64,000 nt of DNA from the NCBI GenBank assembly GCA_002441555.1, contig DJWK01000022.1, forward strand, positions 29,270-93,269, in the 5' to 3' direction. The position numbers and the translations under genes are program-made. Shown here one piece after another: positions 49,329 through 57,852 of this stretch (the first letter of the stretch is position 1; every line of letters starts with the position of its first letter). Under the pieces are notes generated by a model, which had not been told where the DNA came from, ran no database searches, and saw only the letters and a list, made by a program, of their open reading frames with translations. Source of the DNA: Thermodesulfobacteriaceae bacterium UBA6232 (GTDB lineage Bacteria > Desulfobacterota > Thermodesulfobacteria > Thermodesulfobacteriales > Thermodesulfobacteriaceae).

Positions 49329-50097
49329 TTCTTGTTGGTTGAGGAAAGAGTTTCATAAGCTGATAGATTTCAAGGGGCATATCACTCCTTACCGGAAGAC
49401 CGAGTTTTTTGGCTTCTTCAAAGGTGATAGGATGATCATGAGTGAAATACCCCTGAGATAGAATTTCTGCAAGTTCTTCAATTTTTTCTGGAGGATAGCG
49501 ATCATTAAGGATGAGTTTTAAGTTATCCTTCATTTGTTTTAAGGCCATTTCTGCAATATCAGCAAGAATGAGGGTTTTGTCCTCGATTTTTTCAAGGGGC
49601 TTTTTTTTGGTAAGTCTAAGAATAGAGGCTGCAGGATAACCCTCAATCTGTGGATCAACAGGCCCGAGAACCGCATGTTCATCCATTACAATTTCATCGC
49701 AGGCAAGGGCAATAAGGGTTCCTCCACTCATGGCATAATGAGGAACAAAAGCTGTTACTTTGGCAGGATGTTTTTTTATAGCAAGGGCAATCTGAAGGGA
49801 GGCAAGAACAAGCCCACCAGGGGTGTGCAAAATAATATCAATAGGCACATCCTTGTCTGTTAAATGGATAGCCCTTATGACCTCTTCAGAGTCATTGATG
49901 TCAATATAGCGCATGATAGGGAATCCAAGAAGACTCATAGTTTCCTGTCTGTGAACAAGAAGGATGACCCTAGAGCCCCTTTTTTCTTCTATTTTTTCAA
50001 TAAGTTTTTGCCTTGCCATTTCAAGAAATTTTTGTCTCAAAAAGGGTTGCATAGCAAGGGCAAGTAAGATTAACCAGAAAAGCTCAAATCCTGTCAT
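49273..50097 (-). CDS. Membrane-anchored SDH-family (ClpP-fold) serine protease
   Basis: A 274-residue protein with an N-terminal membrane helix (FELFWLILLALAMQPFL) and a crotonase/ClpP-like domain. Seen are DIILHTPGGLVLASLQIALAI, the probable nucleophile Ser in HYAMSGGTLIALACDEIVMDEHAVLGPVDPQ, and a Lys/His-rich helix after it. This is the SDH_sah (serine dehydrogenase proteinase) group. It may degrade membrane-associated proteins. It precedes the rhomboid protease by 13 bases on the transcript side. Confidence 0.85.
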   Translation of the reverse strand: MTGFELFWLILLALAMQPFLRQKFLEMARQKLIEKIEEKRGSRVILLVHRQETMSLLGFPIMRYIDINDSEEVIRAIHLTDKDVPIDIILHTPGGLVLASLQIALAIKKHPAKVTAFVPHYAMSGGTLIALACDEIVMDEHAVLGPVDPQIEGYPAASILRLTKKKPLEKIEDKTLILADIAEMALKQMKDNLKLILNDRYPPEKIEELAEILSQGYFTHDHPITFEEAKKLGLPVRSDMPLEIYQLMKLFPQPTRSVPSVEYLPLPKKKIGKS

Positions 50098-50110
50098 AGG
50101 GACCTCCTTA

Positions 50111-50851
50111 TTAGAGCCTGTCTAAGTCAAAAAGGGAGCCAAAAACTCCATATTCGTCTTTATAATAGCGACAGCGTTTTTTACAGAAGAATTTATAGGT
50201 AAAGGCTCCAGCGAGAAAACCTCCAAGATGGGCAAACCAGGCTATACCTCCCACATTCCCTGGAAGAGCCAAAGAAAAAAGTCCGCTATAAAGTTGGATC
50301 AGAAGCCATAACCCCAGATATAAAAAAGCAGGCACTTCCACAAAAAAGGGAATAAAGAGAACAGGAATTAAAACAAGAATTCTTGCAAAGGGATACATCA
50401 TAAAATAGGCTCCCATAACTGCAGAAATAGCCCCACTTGCACCAACAAGGGGTATGGTTGAATCAGAATAAATAATGGAATGAAATAGGGTGGCAAGAAT
50501 CCCTGTTGCCAGATAAAAAACTAAAAATCTAAAGGAGCCTAAGCGATCCTCCACATTGTCACCAAAAATCCAGAGGGTCCACATGTTTCCTATTAAATGG
50601 AGCCAGCCTCCGTGTAAGAAAAGATGGGTAAATAAAGAAAGATAAGAAATTAAGGGGTGGTGACCTGTAAGAATGGCAAAATAATCATCAAAAAATCTGG
50701 CTGGAACGAAGCCCCAGGTATGAAAAAAAAGAAGTCTTTCCTCTTGAGAAAGGGAGATTTCATAGAGAAAAATCAATACATTAATTATTATTAAGCTCCA
50801 GGTAATAATAGGGGGTTTCCTTCTTGGGTTTAGATCCTGAAGGGGTATCAT
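50111..50851 (-). CDS. Rhomboid-family intramembrane serine protease
   Basis: A 246-residue membrane protein with six or seven helices. Catalytic features: the Ser in LVGASGAISAVMGAYFM and the His in IAWFAHLGGFLAGAFTYK; the conserved FLHGGWLHLIGNMWTLWIFGDNVED loop and helix are present. It cleaves within or beside membrane helices of unknown substrates. Start overlaps the HAD gene stop by 4 bases. Confidence 0.95.
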   Translation of the reverse strand: MIPLQDLNPRRKPPIITWSLIIINVLIFLYEISLSQEERLLFFHTWGFVPARFFDDYFAILTGHHPLISYLSLFTHLFLHGGWLHLIGNMWTLWIFGDNVEDRLGSFRFLVFYLATGILATLFHSIIYSDSTIPLVGASGAISAVMGAYFMMYPFARILVLIPVLFIPFFVEVPAFLYLGLWLLIQLYSGLFSLALPGNVGGIAWFAHLGGFLAGAFTYKFFCKKRCRYYKDEYGVFGSLFDLDRL

Positions 50852-51864
50852 CCAAGGGCCCCGATAAGTTCTCCGCGAACCTTTTTTCTGAAGGCCTCAC
50901 TTTTTTCTACCACCCTTGAAAATTCCTCTTTTGAAGTAGGAACAGAAGCAAATTCATAGCCCTCTTCCAGAGTTTTCGCATGAGCTTTAAGTCTCTCTTT
51001 TCCTCCCTCAAGAAAGAGTCTTGCAAGTTCTTCAAAAAGATAGGCCTCTTTGGAAAGGGCATAAAACTCGGCACTTCTTAAGGCATAGCGGTTTCCATTG
51101 AAGGAAAGGCTTATTCCTCCTTCTTTTCTTAAAAGTTCTAAGGCTTCAACATCAGTAATACTATCTCCGCAGTAAAATCCCCTTGAAAAGGGTTCTCCCA
51201 ATTCTTGAGAGATTTTTTCACAGGCCTTAGCCTTTTCATGCCCCCCAATAGGATTTACTTCTCTTAAAAAGATACCGCAATCCATATTCCAGATAATTTC
51301 AAAAAAGACTTCTTCCAGTCTGTCAAGGAGATTCCTTAAGCTTTGCGGTAAATCTTCAGGGGAGGAGGCTTCCTTGGGAAGTTCTATTAAAGGGTAATTA
51401 ATGATTTCCTCGTAAAGTTTTTGAAGGATTTCTCTTTCGGCTTTGCTTAGTTTAACTTTATCAAGGTCAACCTCTGTGCAAAAAATCTGAGACATGGGAA
51501 AGTTAAGTCTCTTTGATAGGGCAGAAAGATAGGGTTTATAACTTGTGCTTATGATAAAGGTGGGAAGCATTTTATTAAGTTTTGGAAGAACCCTTTCAAC
51601 CCCTGGCAATAAAATAAGGGTTTTTTCTGAGAATTCCTCAAGAAGTTTGTTGGTTGCTCCAAAGAGTTTAAGGAAGGGTAGGATGAGTTTAAGGGTGTCT
51701 CCAGCTTTATAACCTGGTTTTTTCTTTATGTCAGCCAAATAATCATCAAAGCGAGAAATCTGGGTAAAGAAATGCTCTCCCTTAGGGACAAGATGAGCGG
51801 TAAATTCAAAGGCGTTATCATTTAAAGTGAGGGGACCTTCACAATCAAAGGCTAAAAAAGGCAT
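50848..51864 (-). CDS. HAD-superfamily protein (EhaR-like style)
   Basis: A 338-residue protein. HAD motif I is degenerate (FLAFDCEGPLTLND), motif II is in FIISTSYKPYLSALS, and motif IV in RGFYCGDSITDVEALELL. The size and layout resemble the HAD-like proteins annotated as energy-converting hydrogenase subunit EhaR in archaea, although no hydrogenase genes are near. A phosphatase role on an unknown substrate is the safest reading. It leads a unit with the rhomboid and SDH proteases. Confidence 0.7.
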   Translation of the reverse strand: MPFLAFDCEGPLTLNDNAFEFTAHLVPKGEHFFTQISRFDDYLADIKKKPGYKAGDTLKLILPFLKLFGATNKLLEEFSEKTLILLPGVERVLPKLNKMLPTFIISTSYKPYLSALSKRLNFPMSQIFCTEVDLDKVKLSKAEREILQKLYEEIINYPLIELPKEASSPEDLPQSLRNLLDRLEEVFFEIIWNMDCGIFLREVNPIGGHEKAKACEKISQELGEPFSRGFYCGDSITDVEALELLRKEGGISLSFNGNRYALRSAEFYALSKEAYLFEELARLFLEGGKERLKAHAKTLEEGYEFASVPTSKEEFSRVVEKSEAFRKKVRGELIGALG

Positions 51865-52288
51865 ACCTTAATTATAATCTTTAATTTCATTTACGCCAAG
51901 AAAAATTTTCACTCATTTTGTGTGGATATTTTTGCTGGCCAGAAGTCTTTCTGCCAAAAAAATATTTACGTAAAGAGCTTATAAATTTGATGCTAAGTCT
52001 AAATCCATGTGTAATACCTCATTTAAAAATCTAAAATGAAATAGATTTTGATGCCTCATTAATTTTAGGTGTTCACATTTTAGGTGTTTTTAAGTATTTT
52101 GACCTCTCATTGATACCTTTTTGCAAGTTCTTTTGTAAGTTCTTTTTTTAGTTTTTAAGCTCAAAGCCATCCTCCTTTCCCCCAAGTTATTTAGTTAATT
52201 CAGGGGATTTTTTAAAATTTTTGTTTAGATTTTTACATGAGGCAACTATAAAATTTTATTTAGAATTTTAATGAGGCAATTCGGGCTC
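51865..52288. repeat. Non-coding spacer with dispersed CCTCAT elements and hairpins
   Basis: I see no gene in this stretch. A 19-bp element occurs at 52017-52035 (CCTCATTTAAAAATCTAAA) and inverted at 52224-52242 with one mismatch. A looser inverted copy lies at 52259-52276 and a shorter one near 52054. AAAATCTA and TAGATTTT form an 8-bp hairpin at 52026-52049. TTTTAGGTGTT and AAGTTCTTTT are each directly repeated. It may be a decayed mobile element or a regulatory spacer ahead of the tRNA genes. Confidence 0.5.
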
Positions 52289-52318
52289 TTGACAGATGCA
52301 CATATGGTGTTTTATAAT
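52289..52318 (+). promoter_or_regulatory. Strong sigma-70 promoter of the tRNA-que operon
   Basis: TTGACA (52289-52294), 18-bp spacer and TATAAT (52313-52318), both full consensus, 14 bases before the first tRNA. Confidence 0.85.
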
Positions 52319-52332
52319 TATATTTAAAGTGT

Positions 52333-52406
52333 GGCGACGTAGCTCAACTGGTTAGAGCATGTGGCTCATATCCACAGGGTTGGGGGTTCGAGTCCCTCCG
52401 TCGCCA
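52333..52406 (+). tRNA. tRNA with CAT anticodon (elongator Met, or Ile2)
   Basis: A complete cloverleaf: acceptor GGCGACG/CGTCGCC, D stem GCTC/GAGC, anticodon stem TGTGG/CCACA with loop CTCATAT, and T arm GGGGGTTCGAGTCCCTC-like. The G1-C72 pair rules out an initiator. Met elongator and lysidine-modified Ile2 cannot be separated here. CCA is not encoded. Confidence 0.95.
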
Positions 52407-52424
52407 CTTATTTTGAAAAACCAA

Positions 52425-52496
52425 GGCGGCGTAGCCAAGCGGTAAGGCGACGGCCTGCAAAGCCGTGAATCCGGGGTTCGAATCCCCGCGCCGCCT
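52425..52496 (+). tRNA. tRNA-Cys (GCA)
   Basis: Acceptor GGCGGCG/CGCCGCC, anticodon loop CTGCAAA giving GCA, T arm CCGGGGTTCGAATCCCCG and the U73 discriminator expected of tRNA-Cys. CCA is not encoded. It lies 18 bases after the previous tRNA. Confidence 0.97.
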
Positions 52497-52508
52497 CGCT
52501 TTTTCTAT

Positions 52509-52883
52509 ATGTATAAACTCAAAGTAAAAGATCACTTTTCTTCAGCTCATTATCTCAGAAACTACCAGGGAGCCTGCGAAAATCTTCATGGACACAACTG
52601 GATGGTTGAACTGGTGGTTGAGGGAGAAAAGTTAAACGAAATTGAAATTCTTATTGATTTCAAAGAGCTAAAAAACATTCTTAAAGAGGTGCTTTCCGAA
52701 CTTGATCATCGCCTGATAAATGAACTTCCCTATTTCAAGGAGAAAAATCCCTCCTCAGAAAATATTGCAAGATTTATTTTTGAAAGGGTAAAAGAAAAGC
52801 TTAAAAATTACCCCAATGTCAGAGTAAAAGAAGTAACCGTTTTTGAAACAGAAAAGGCCTCAGCCACTTATTCAGAAGCGTGA
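52509..52883 (+). CDS. queD: 6-carboxytetrahydropterin synthase QueD
   Basis: A 124-residue enzyme of the queuosine/7-deazaguanine pathway, converting dihydroneopterin triphosphate to 6-carboxytetrahydropterin. Zinc-binding His residues are in DHFSSAHYLRNYQG and ENLHGHNWMV; the catalytic region includes LDHRLINELPYF and PSSENIARFIF. The ATG is only 13 bases after the tRNA-Cys 3' end and has no Shine-Dalgarno sequence. Its end overlaps queE by 4 bases. Confidence 0.96.
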   Translation: MYKLKVKDHFSSAHYLRNYQGACENLHGHNWMVELVVEGEKLNEIEILIDFKELKNILKEVLSELDHRLINELPYFKEKNPSSENIARFIFERVKEKLKNYPNVRVKEVTVFETEKASATYSEA

Positions 52884-53518
52884 GCCTTAAAGTCTCTGAA
52901 ATCTTTTTTTCCCTGCAGGGAGAAGGGCCCTTGGTAGGATTTCCAACCTTTTTTGTGAGACTGTATGGTTGCAATCTTTACTGTAGCTGGTGTGATACCC
53001 CCTATGCAAGTAAAGGAGATAAATACCAAGAAAAAGAAATAAGTGAGATAATATGGCACTGGAAAAGGTATTATCCTCATATACCCTATGTGACAATTAC
53101 AGGCGGGGAGCCCCTTTTACAGGAAGAGACCCCAAAACTTATAGAGGCCTTTTTTTCTAAGGGGGCAGTAATTGTTCTTGAAACCAACGGCTCTTTAAGT
53201 ATTGAGAAGATTCCAGAAGAGGTTATTGTGGTTATGGATTGGAAGACCCCCTCCTCAGGGATGAGCAAGTTTAACAATTTGGAAAACTTAAAATTTTTAA
53301 AGAAAAAGGATGCCTTAAAATTTGTTATAAAGGATGAAGAAGATTTTAAATGGAGCCTTAAGGAAATTGAAAAACTTGATCTTCTTTCAAGAACAAATTG
53401 TATTTTTTCCCCCTGTGCCCCTTTTATGAAGTCAGAAAAACTTGCCAAAATGATTCTTGAAACCAGAAAACCCATAAGATTTCAGATTCAGCTTCACAAA
53501 TTTTTGAAAATAAAATAA
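52880..53518 (+). CDS. queE: 7-carboxy-7-deazaguanine synthase QueE
   Basis: A 212-residue radical-SAM enzyme for the second deazaguanine step, taking the product of QueD. The N-terminus reads FFSLQGEGPLVGFPTFFVRL and the cluster motif is GCNLYCSWCDTPYA (C-x3-C-x2-C). VTITGGEPLLQ is the GGE motif. GTG start within the queD stop (GTGA). It probably serves queuosine modification of tRNA. Confidence 0.96.
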   Translation: MSLKVSEIFFSLQGEGPLVGFPTFFVRLYGCNLYCSWCDTPYASKGDKYQEKEISEIIWHWKRYYPHIPYVTITGGEPLLQEETPKLIEAFFSKGAVIVLETNGSLSIEKIPEEVIVVMDWKTPSSGMSKFNNLENLKFLKKKDALKFVIKDEEDFKWSLKEIEKLDLLSRTNCIFSPCAPFMKSEKLAKMILETRKPIRFQIQLHKFLKIK

Positions 53519-53519
53519 A

Positions 53520-53548
53520 TTGAAAAAACTCAACCAATGAATTAAAAT
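53520..53548 (+). promoter_or_regulatory. Promoter of rpoH giving a near-leaderless mRNA
   Basis: TTGAAA (53520-53525), 17-bp spacer, TAAAAT (53543-53548). The rpoH ATG starts 8 bases after the -10, and no Shine-Dalgarno sequence is present. Confidence 0.55.
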
Positions 53549-53556
53549 ACCATTTT

Positions 53557-54534
53557 ATGAATAAAGAAAAAAATAATAATCCAGAGACTTATACTCTTGA
53601 AAAGATTGAAGAACTTAGTGTCATTAGTCTACCTGAAGCTATTGAAGAAGAGGAAAAAAGGCTTCCTGCGAAGTTTGATCCTTTACAGAAATATCTCCAA
53701 GAAATTTCTAAGTATCCCGTTTTAAGTCGAGAGGAAGAGGAGGCCATTGCCAAGGCCTATTATGAAACCAAGGATCCAAGGCTTGCTTATAAACTGGTGG
53801 TTTCTAATTTAAGACTGGTTGTAAAGATAGCCTTTGAATTTCAGAAATTCTGGGCTTATAATTTTCTTGATCTTGTTCAGGAAGGGAATCTTGGGCTTTT
53901 ACAAGCAGTTAAGAAATTTGATCCCTATAAGGGGGTTAAGTTTTCCTATTATGCTTCTTTTTGGATAAAGGCTTATATTCTCAAATACATTATGGATAAC
54001 TGGAAACTTGTTAAGATGGGAACAACTCAAGCCCAAAGGAAGCTTTTTTATAAATTAAGAAAAGAAAAGGAAAGGCTTGCTGCCCTTGGATTTGAGCCAA
54101 CTCCTAAAGAAATTGCCAAAAGGCTCGGTGTTAAAGAAAAAGAAGTGGAAGAAATGGAAATGAGAATGTTTTCTCAAGATGTAAGTCTTGAAGCTCCGAT
54201 AAGCCCTGATTCAGAGGATACCTTTGGTGACTTTTTAAGTGATACAAGGCCAGGTCCTGAAGATACCGTTGCCAGAGAAGAAATTCTTAATAATTTCAAA
54301 AGACTTTTAAAGGAATTTGCCAATCAGCTAACTGGGAAGGACTATGTGATTTTTCATGAAAGACTTCTTGCTGACGAACCAAAAACCCTTAACGAACTTT
54401 CTCAGAAACTGGGAATCTCAAAGGAAAGGGTGCGGCAAATTGAGGAAAAACTTTTAAAGAAACTTAGAAAATTTTTGCAGGAGAGACTACCCGATGCAGC
54501 CTTTTACCCCAAAGCCCTATCTGAGAAGATTTAG
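53557..54534 (+). CDS. rpoH: RNA polymerase sigma factor RpoH-like (sigma-32 type)
   Basis: A 325-residue sigma-70-family protein. Region 1.2 is FDPLQKYLQEISKYPVLSREEEEAIAK, region 2 VVSNLRLVVKIAFEFQKFW..NFLDLVQEGNLGLLQAVKKFDP, and the RpoH box-like segment follows as MGTTQAQRKLFYKLR. Region 4 has the HTH TLNELSQKLGISKERVRQIEEKLLKKLR. No long region 1.1 is present, as in RpoH. It would direct heat-shock transcription. It overlaps the TPR gene by 41 bases. Confidence 0.92.
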   Translation: MNKEKNNNPETYTLEKIEELSVISLPEAIEEEEKRLPAKFDPLQKYLQEISKYPVLSREEEEAIAKAYYETKDPRLAYKLVVSNLRLVVKIAFEFQKFWAYNFLDLVQEGNLGLLQAVKKFDPYKGVKFSYYASFWIKAYILKYIMDNWKLVKMGTTQAQRKLFYKLRKEKERLAALGFEPTPKEIAKRLGVKEKEVEEMEMRMFSQDVSLEAPISPDSEDTFGDFLSDTRPGPEDTVAREEILNNFKRLLKEFANQLTGKDYVIFHERLLADEPKTLNELSQKLGISKERVRQIEEKLLKKLRKFLQERLPDAAFYPKALSEKI

Positions 54535-56077
54535 CATAATCCTTCTTATAAGTAGCCTCTTCACTTTTATTTCAGTACATTATGTATTTTCTGATTCCAA
54601 AGAAGATGCCTATTATTACTTTTTACTTTCTCAGATTGCTGCTGAAAATGCCACCCAGGCAGAGGCCTATCTTGAAAGAGCAGCAAAACTTGATATAAAG
54701 TCCCTTTACCTTAAAAAGGTTTTAATGGCCTTTTATTTTCAAAATAATAAGCTTGAAAAGGCAAGAAATCTCGGTGAAAGCCTTTATAAAAAAGATCCCT
54801 ATGATAAAGAACTGGTTTTCCTTTTAAGCAGGGTATATTTGCAGGAAAATCGTCCCAATAAAGCCATTTCTGTTCTGGAAAAGTATTTGGAAAAAAATCC
54901 AAGGGATCAGGAAATTTTGGGCTTTCTTATCTCTCTTCTTATTCAACAAAAGGAATGGGATCAGGCCTTGCAAAAATTGGATCAATTGGAAAAAATTCAT
55001 CCTGAAAATTATGCCATTAATCTTTTTAAGGCCAGAATTTATAGGGAAAAAGGGAATTATGAATCTGCTAAAAAGGCCTATCTCAGGGCTATTGAACTTT
55101 CCCCTGAAAATAAGCCCCTTATTTTTGAGGCCCTTCGCTTTTTAGAAAGTATCTCTGCCAAAGAGGAAATAGAGAAAATTTTAGTGGATTATCTGGTAAA
55201 AAAACCCGAAGATAAGGATTTTTTAAGGCTTCTTTTCGGTTTTTATATGGAGCAAGGGGATTGGGAAAAATCAGAAAGCCTTCTTAAAAATTATCTCGAA
55301 AAACACAAAGATCAGCCTGAATTCCTTTTTTATTTAGGTTTAACCCTTGAGTATAAAAATAAACCTAATGAGGCCTTAAAAATTTATAAGGAAATTCCTC
55401 CGAAATCTCCCTGGTTTCTTGAGGCTCAAAAAAGGGTTCTTGAAATTTTAAAAAAAAGAGACCTTAATGAGGCAAAATCCTATCTTGAAGAATTGAGAAA
55501 GGTTGATTTCAGGGAAAAGAGCTTTTATGTTTTTCTTTCCCATGCTTATGAAGATCTTGATCTCTGTGAAAGGGGTATTGAGGTTGCTAAAAACGGTCTT
55601 ATAAATCATCCCGAAGATCCTGATTTGCTTCTTGCTCTTGCTTCAAATTATGCCTGCCTTGAAAATTATGAAGAGGTATTAAAGATAGTTGAGCCCCTAT
55701 TAAAGAGATTCCCAGAGGATGCCTATATTCTTAATTTTGTAGGATATAGCCTTGTTGAACTTAATAGAGAGCTTGATAGAGCCGAAGACCTCCTCCTTAA
55801 GGCTGATCAACTGAAACCTGAAGATCCCTATATCCTTGACAGTATCGGATGGCTTTATTATAAAAAGGGGGAGTTAGAAAAGGCAAAAAACTATCTTCAA
55901 AGAGCTATGGAAAAGGTCAAAGAGGATGAGCCAGTTATCTGGGCTCATCTTGCTGAGGTGTATTTAAAACTCGGTGAAAAAGGAAAGGCCTGTGAGCTTT
56001 TAAAAAAGGCTCATGAAAATACCATTCATATTAGAGAGAAGAAAAAAATTGAAGACCTTCTCAAAAACTGTCCATAA
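54494..56077 (+). CDS. Exported or membrane-anchored TPR-repeat protein
   Basis: A 527-residue protein with an N-terminal hydrophobic signal/anchor (FSIILLISSLFTFISVHYVFS) followed by about 13 tetratricopeptide repeats to the C-terminus (for example DKELVFLLSRVYLQENRPNKAISVLEKYLEKNP, and PEDPYILDSIGWLYYKKGELEKAKNYLQRAM). Such scaffolds organise envelope assembly complexes. It overlaps rpoH by 41 bases and precedes a lipoprotein gene, an arrangement seen before LolB/IspE-type genes in related anaerobes. Confidence 0.88.
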   Translation: MQPFTPKPYLRRFSIILLISSLFTFISVHYVFSDSKEDAYYYFLLSQIAAENATQAEAYLERAAKLDIKSLYLKKVLMAFYFQNNKLEKARNLGESLYKKDPYDKELVFLLSRVYLQENRPNKAISVLEKYLEKNPRDQEILGFLISLLIQQKEWDQALQKLDQLEKIHPENYAINLFKARIYREKGNYESAKKAYLRAIELSPENKPLIFEALRFLESISAKEEIEKILVDYLVKKPEDKDFLRLLFGFYMEQGDWEKSESLLKNYLEKHKDQPEFLFYLGLTLEYKNKPNEALKIYKEIPPKSPWFLEAQKRVLEILKKRDLNEAKSYLEELRKVDFREKSFYVFLSHAYEDLDLCERGIEVAKNGLINHPEDPDLLLALASNYACLENYEEVLKIVEPLLKRFPEDAYILNFVGYSLVELNRELDRAEDLLLKADQLKPEDPYILDSIGWLYYKKGELEKAKNYLQRAMEKVKEDEPVIWAHLAEVYLKLGEKGKACELLKKAHENTIHIREKKKIEDLLKNCP

Positions 56078-56642
56078 ATTTTATTTTGTAGTTTTAATTA
56101 GTTTTTTGTTTTTTTCTTGCACTTATAAGGCCCCGATTAGGGATCCCTATTTTATTTTATTGGAAGAGGGGCTTTCTGGTAAAATTCTCAAAGGAAAGGT
56201 TTTTTTTCAAGGTGAGTCTTTTTTTTTGAAAAACAATTTAAGCGGTGGGGCTTATGGTGATTTTATAGTTTCTTCAGATTTTCTTTATTTAACGCTGAAG
56301 CCGCCCTTTTCCTCTGAAGTTTTAATTACCTGGCAAAAAGGCGAAAAATTTGTCAAGATTGTCAATTTTGATAAAAAAAAGATTTACCGAATACTTTTAG
56401 AGGGAGCTGATAAAATTGATTTTCCTCAATATTTTTTAGGATTAAAGGAAAAAAGGCTTTCCATAAAAAGGGGGTTACTTGAAGGAGAATATAAATTTTC
56501 ACCTGAGGAGAAAGAGGGAGAGTTTGCGAGCAATCTTTTGAATCTTCGCTGGAAAATTAAAGAAATTCATTTTTCTTCTGAAAGAATTTCCTTACCAGAT
56601 TTTAAGGAATTCAAAGAGAAAGAACTCAGGCTTTCTTTTTGA
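56049..56642 (+). CDS. Outer-membrane lipoprotein, LolB/DUF4292-like
   Basis: A lipoprotein of about 197 residues from a TTG at 56049 (GAGAAG upstream), chosen because it yields a normal signal, FYFVVLISFLFFSC with the lipobox Cys. An ATG at 56013 in the same frame would add 12 residues and overlap the TPR gene by 65 bases. The mature part is beta-rich (GLSGKILKGKVFFQGESFFLKNNLSGGAYGDFI, LRWKIKEIHFSSERISLP), matching the LolB-type fold. Its stop overlaps the convergent CNNM gene by 17 bases. Confidence 0.7.
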   Translation: MKTFSKTVHKFYFVVLISFLFFSCTYKAPIRDPYFILLEEGLSGKILKGKVFFQGESFFLKNNLSGGAYGDFIVSSDFLYLTLKPPFSSEVLITWQKGEKFVKIVNFDKKKIYRILLEGADKIDFPQYFLGLKEKRLSIKRGLLEGEYKFSPEEKEGEFASNLLNLRWKIKEIHFSSERISLPDFKEFKEKELRLSF

Positions 56643-57852
56643 GTAACTTTATAAGAACCTCCTCTATTGTATGAGGAGAAGCCTTTTTAATTATAATTTC
56701 AAGATTATGATAGCGAATAATTTCTCCTTCCTTAGGTATTCGGTTTAAAAGCCAGTAAATAAATCCGTTAAGGGTTTCATAATCTCCCTTGGGGATTGAT
56801 ATTCCAAGTTCTTGCATTTTTTCCATTTCAATGGAGCCCTTGACCAGATAGGTATCCTTTGAAATTTTCTGAATTTCTGATTCATGATAATCAAGGGCAT
56901 CGCGAAATTCCCCGAGAACTTCCTCAACAAGATCCTCTAAGGTAACTATACCTGTAACAAGGCCATATTCATCTACCACAATGGCTATTTCTTGGATTTC
57001 TTTTTGCATGATTTTTAAGGCCTCATGGGCAGGAACAATTTCCGGGATAAAAAGAGGGGTTCTTGCAAATTTTATAAGGGGAGTTTCTTTTTCAAAAAGA
57101 GGCCTTCCAATTAAGTTTTGCACTTTTACCACATATTTTATACGAGAAAGCTCTTCTTCATATAAAGGAATGTAATTAAAATTGTATTTGCTACTGAATT
57201 CAATGGCATCTTTAATAGTGGCATCTATGGGAAGGGCTTTTACTTTTGAAAGGGGCACCATTACCTGACTTAATTTTTTCTTTCCAAATTCTATTATTTT
57301 ATACATAAGTTCCCTTTCCTTTTGATCAATTTCTTCTTCGTAGGAAATCATAGTAAGAAAAACCTCTCTGAATTTCGTTAAAAAATAGGGGCTTTTATTT
57401 TCCCTTCTTAAGAATATTTTTGAAAGGTAGGAATTGATAACATAAACAGGATAAAATAAAAAGGAGACTATATAAAGGGGGTGAGCAAGAATAAGTACAA
57501 GGGAGTTAGAAAATTTTTTCCCCAGGGTTTTTGGAAGAATCTGGCCGAAAAAGAGGATAAAAAAGGGGAGAAAAAAGGTGGCAAGTAATACTCCCCAATT
57601 TCCAAGACTCTGAATTAAAAAATAGGAGGTAAAAATACCGTTTCCTGCAATACTCAAAGTTATTCCAAGAGTAGTGGTAGTAAAGAGTCTTTCTGGGTCG
57701 TTCCAGAATTTCAAGCAAATTCTTGCCCCTCTTTTTTTTGAGGCTAAGCGTTCAATAAGAAGTTTTTCTGCTGAAACAAAGGCAATTTCACTCATGGCAA
57801 AAAAGGATTCTAAAAAGCTGAAAAATAGAAGAGATAAAAGGGCCTTAATCAT
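56626..57852 (-). CDS. CNNM/CBS-domain (CorC/HlyC-type) membrane protein 1
   Basis: A 408-residue protein with the DUF21/CNNM four-helix domain (about 1-165, SEIAFVSAEKLLIERLASKKRGA), a CBS pair (about 190-310, MVPLSKVKALPIDATIKDAIEF, QEIAIVVDEYGLVTGIVTLEDLVEEVLGEFRD) and a C-terminal CorC_HlyC domain. These proteins are linked to Mg2+/Co2+ efflux or Na+-coupled magnesium export. It overlaps the second copy by 8 bases. Confidence 0.93.
   Translation of the reverse strand: MIKALLSLLFFSFLESFFAMSEIAFVSAEKLLIERLASKKRGARICLKFWNDPERLFTTTTLGITLSIAGNGIFTSYFLIQSLGNWGVLLATFFLPFFILFFGQILPKTLGKKFSNSLVLILAHPLYIVSFLFYPVYVINSYLSKIFLRRENKSPYFLTKFREVFLTMISYEEEIDQKERELMYKIIEFGKKKLSQVMVPLSKVKALPIDATIKDAIEFSSKYNFNYIPLYEEELSRIKYVVKVQNLIGRPLFEKETPLIKFARTPLFIPEIVPAHEALKIMQKEIQEIAIVVDEYGLVTGIVTLEDLVEEVLGEFRDALDYHESEIQKISKDTYLVKGSIEMEKMQELGISIPKGDYETLNGFIYWLLNRIPKEGEIIRYHNLEIIIKKASPHTIEEVLIKLLKKKA

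Noticed and set aside
52011..52280. Possible CRISPR array
   Set aside because: The repeats are inverted as well as direct, unequal in length and not regularly spaced, and no cas genes are present in the window.
52497..52508. TTTTT after tRNA-Cys as an intrinsic terminator
   Set aside because: No separate GC-rich hairpin precedes it, and queD begins directly after, so cotranscription seems more likely; noted as a test in the finding.
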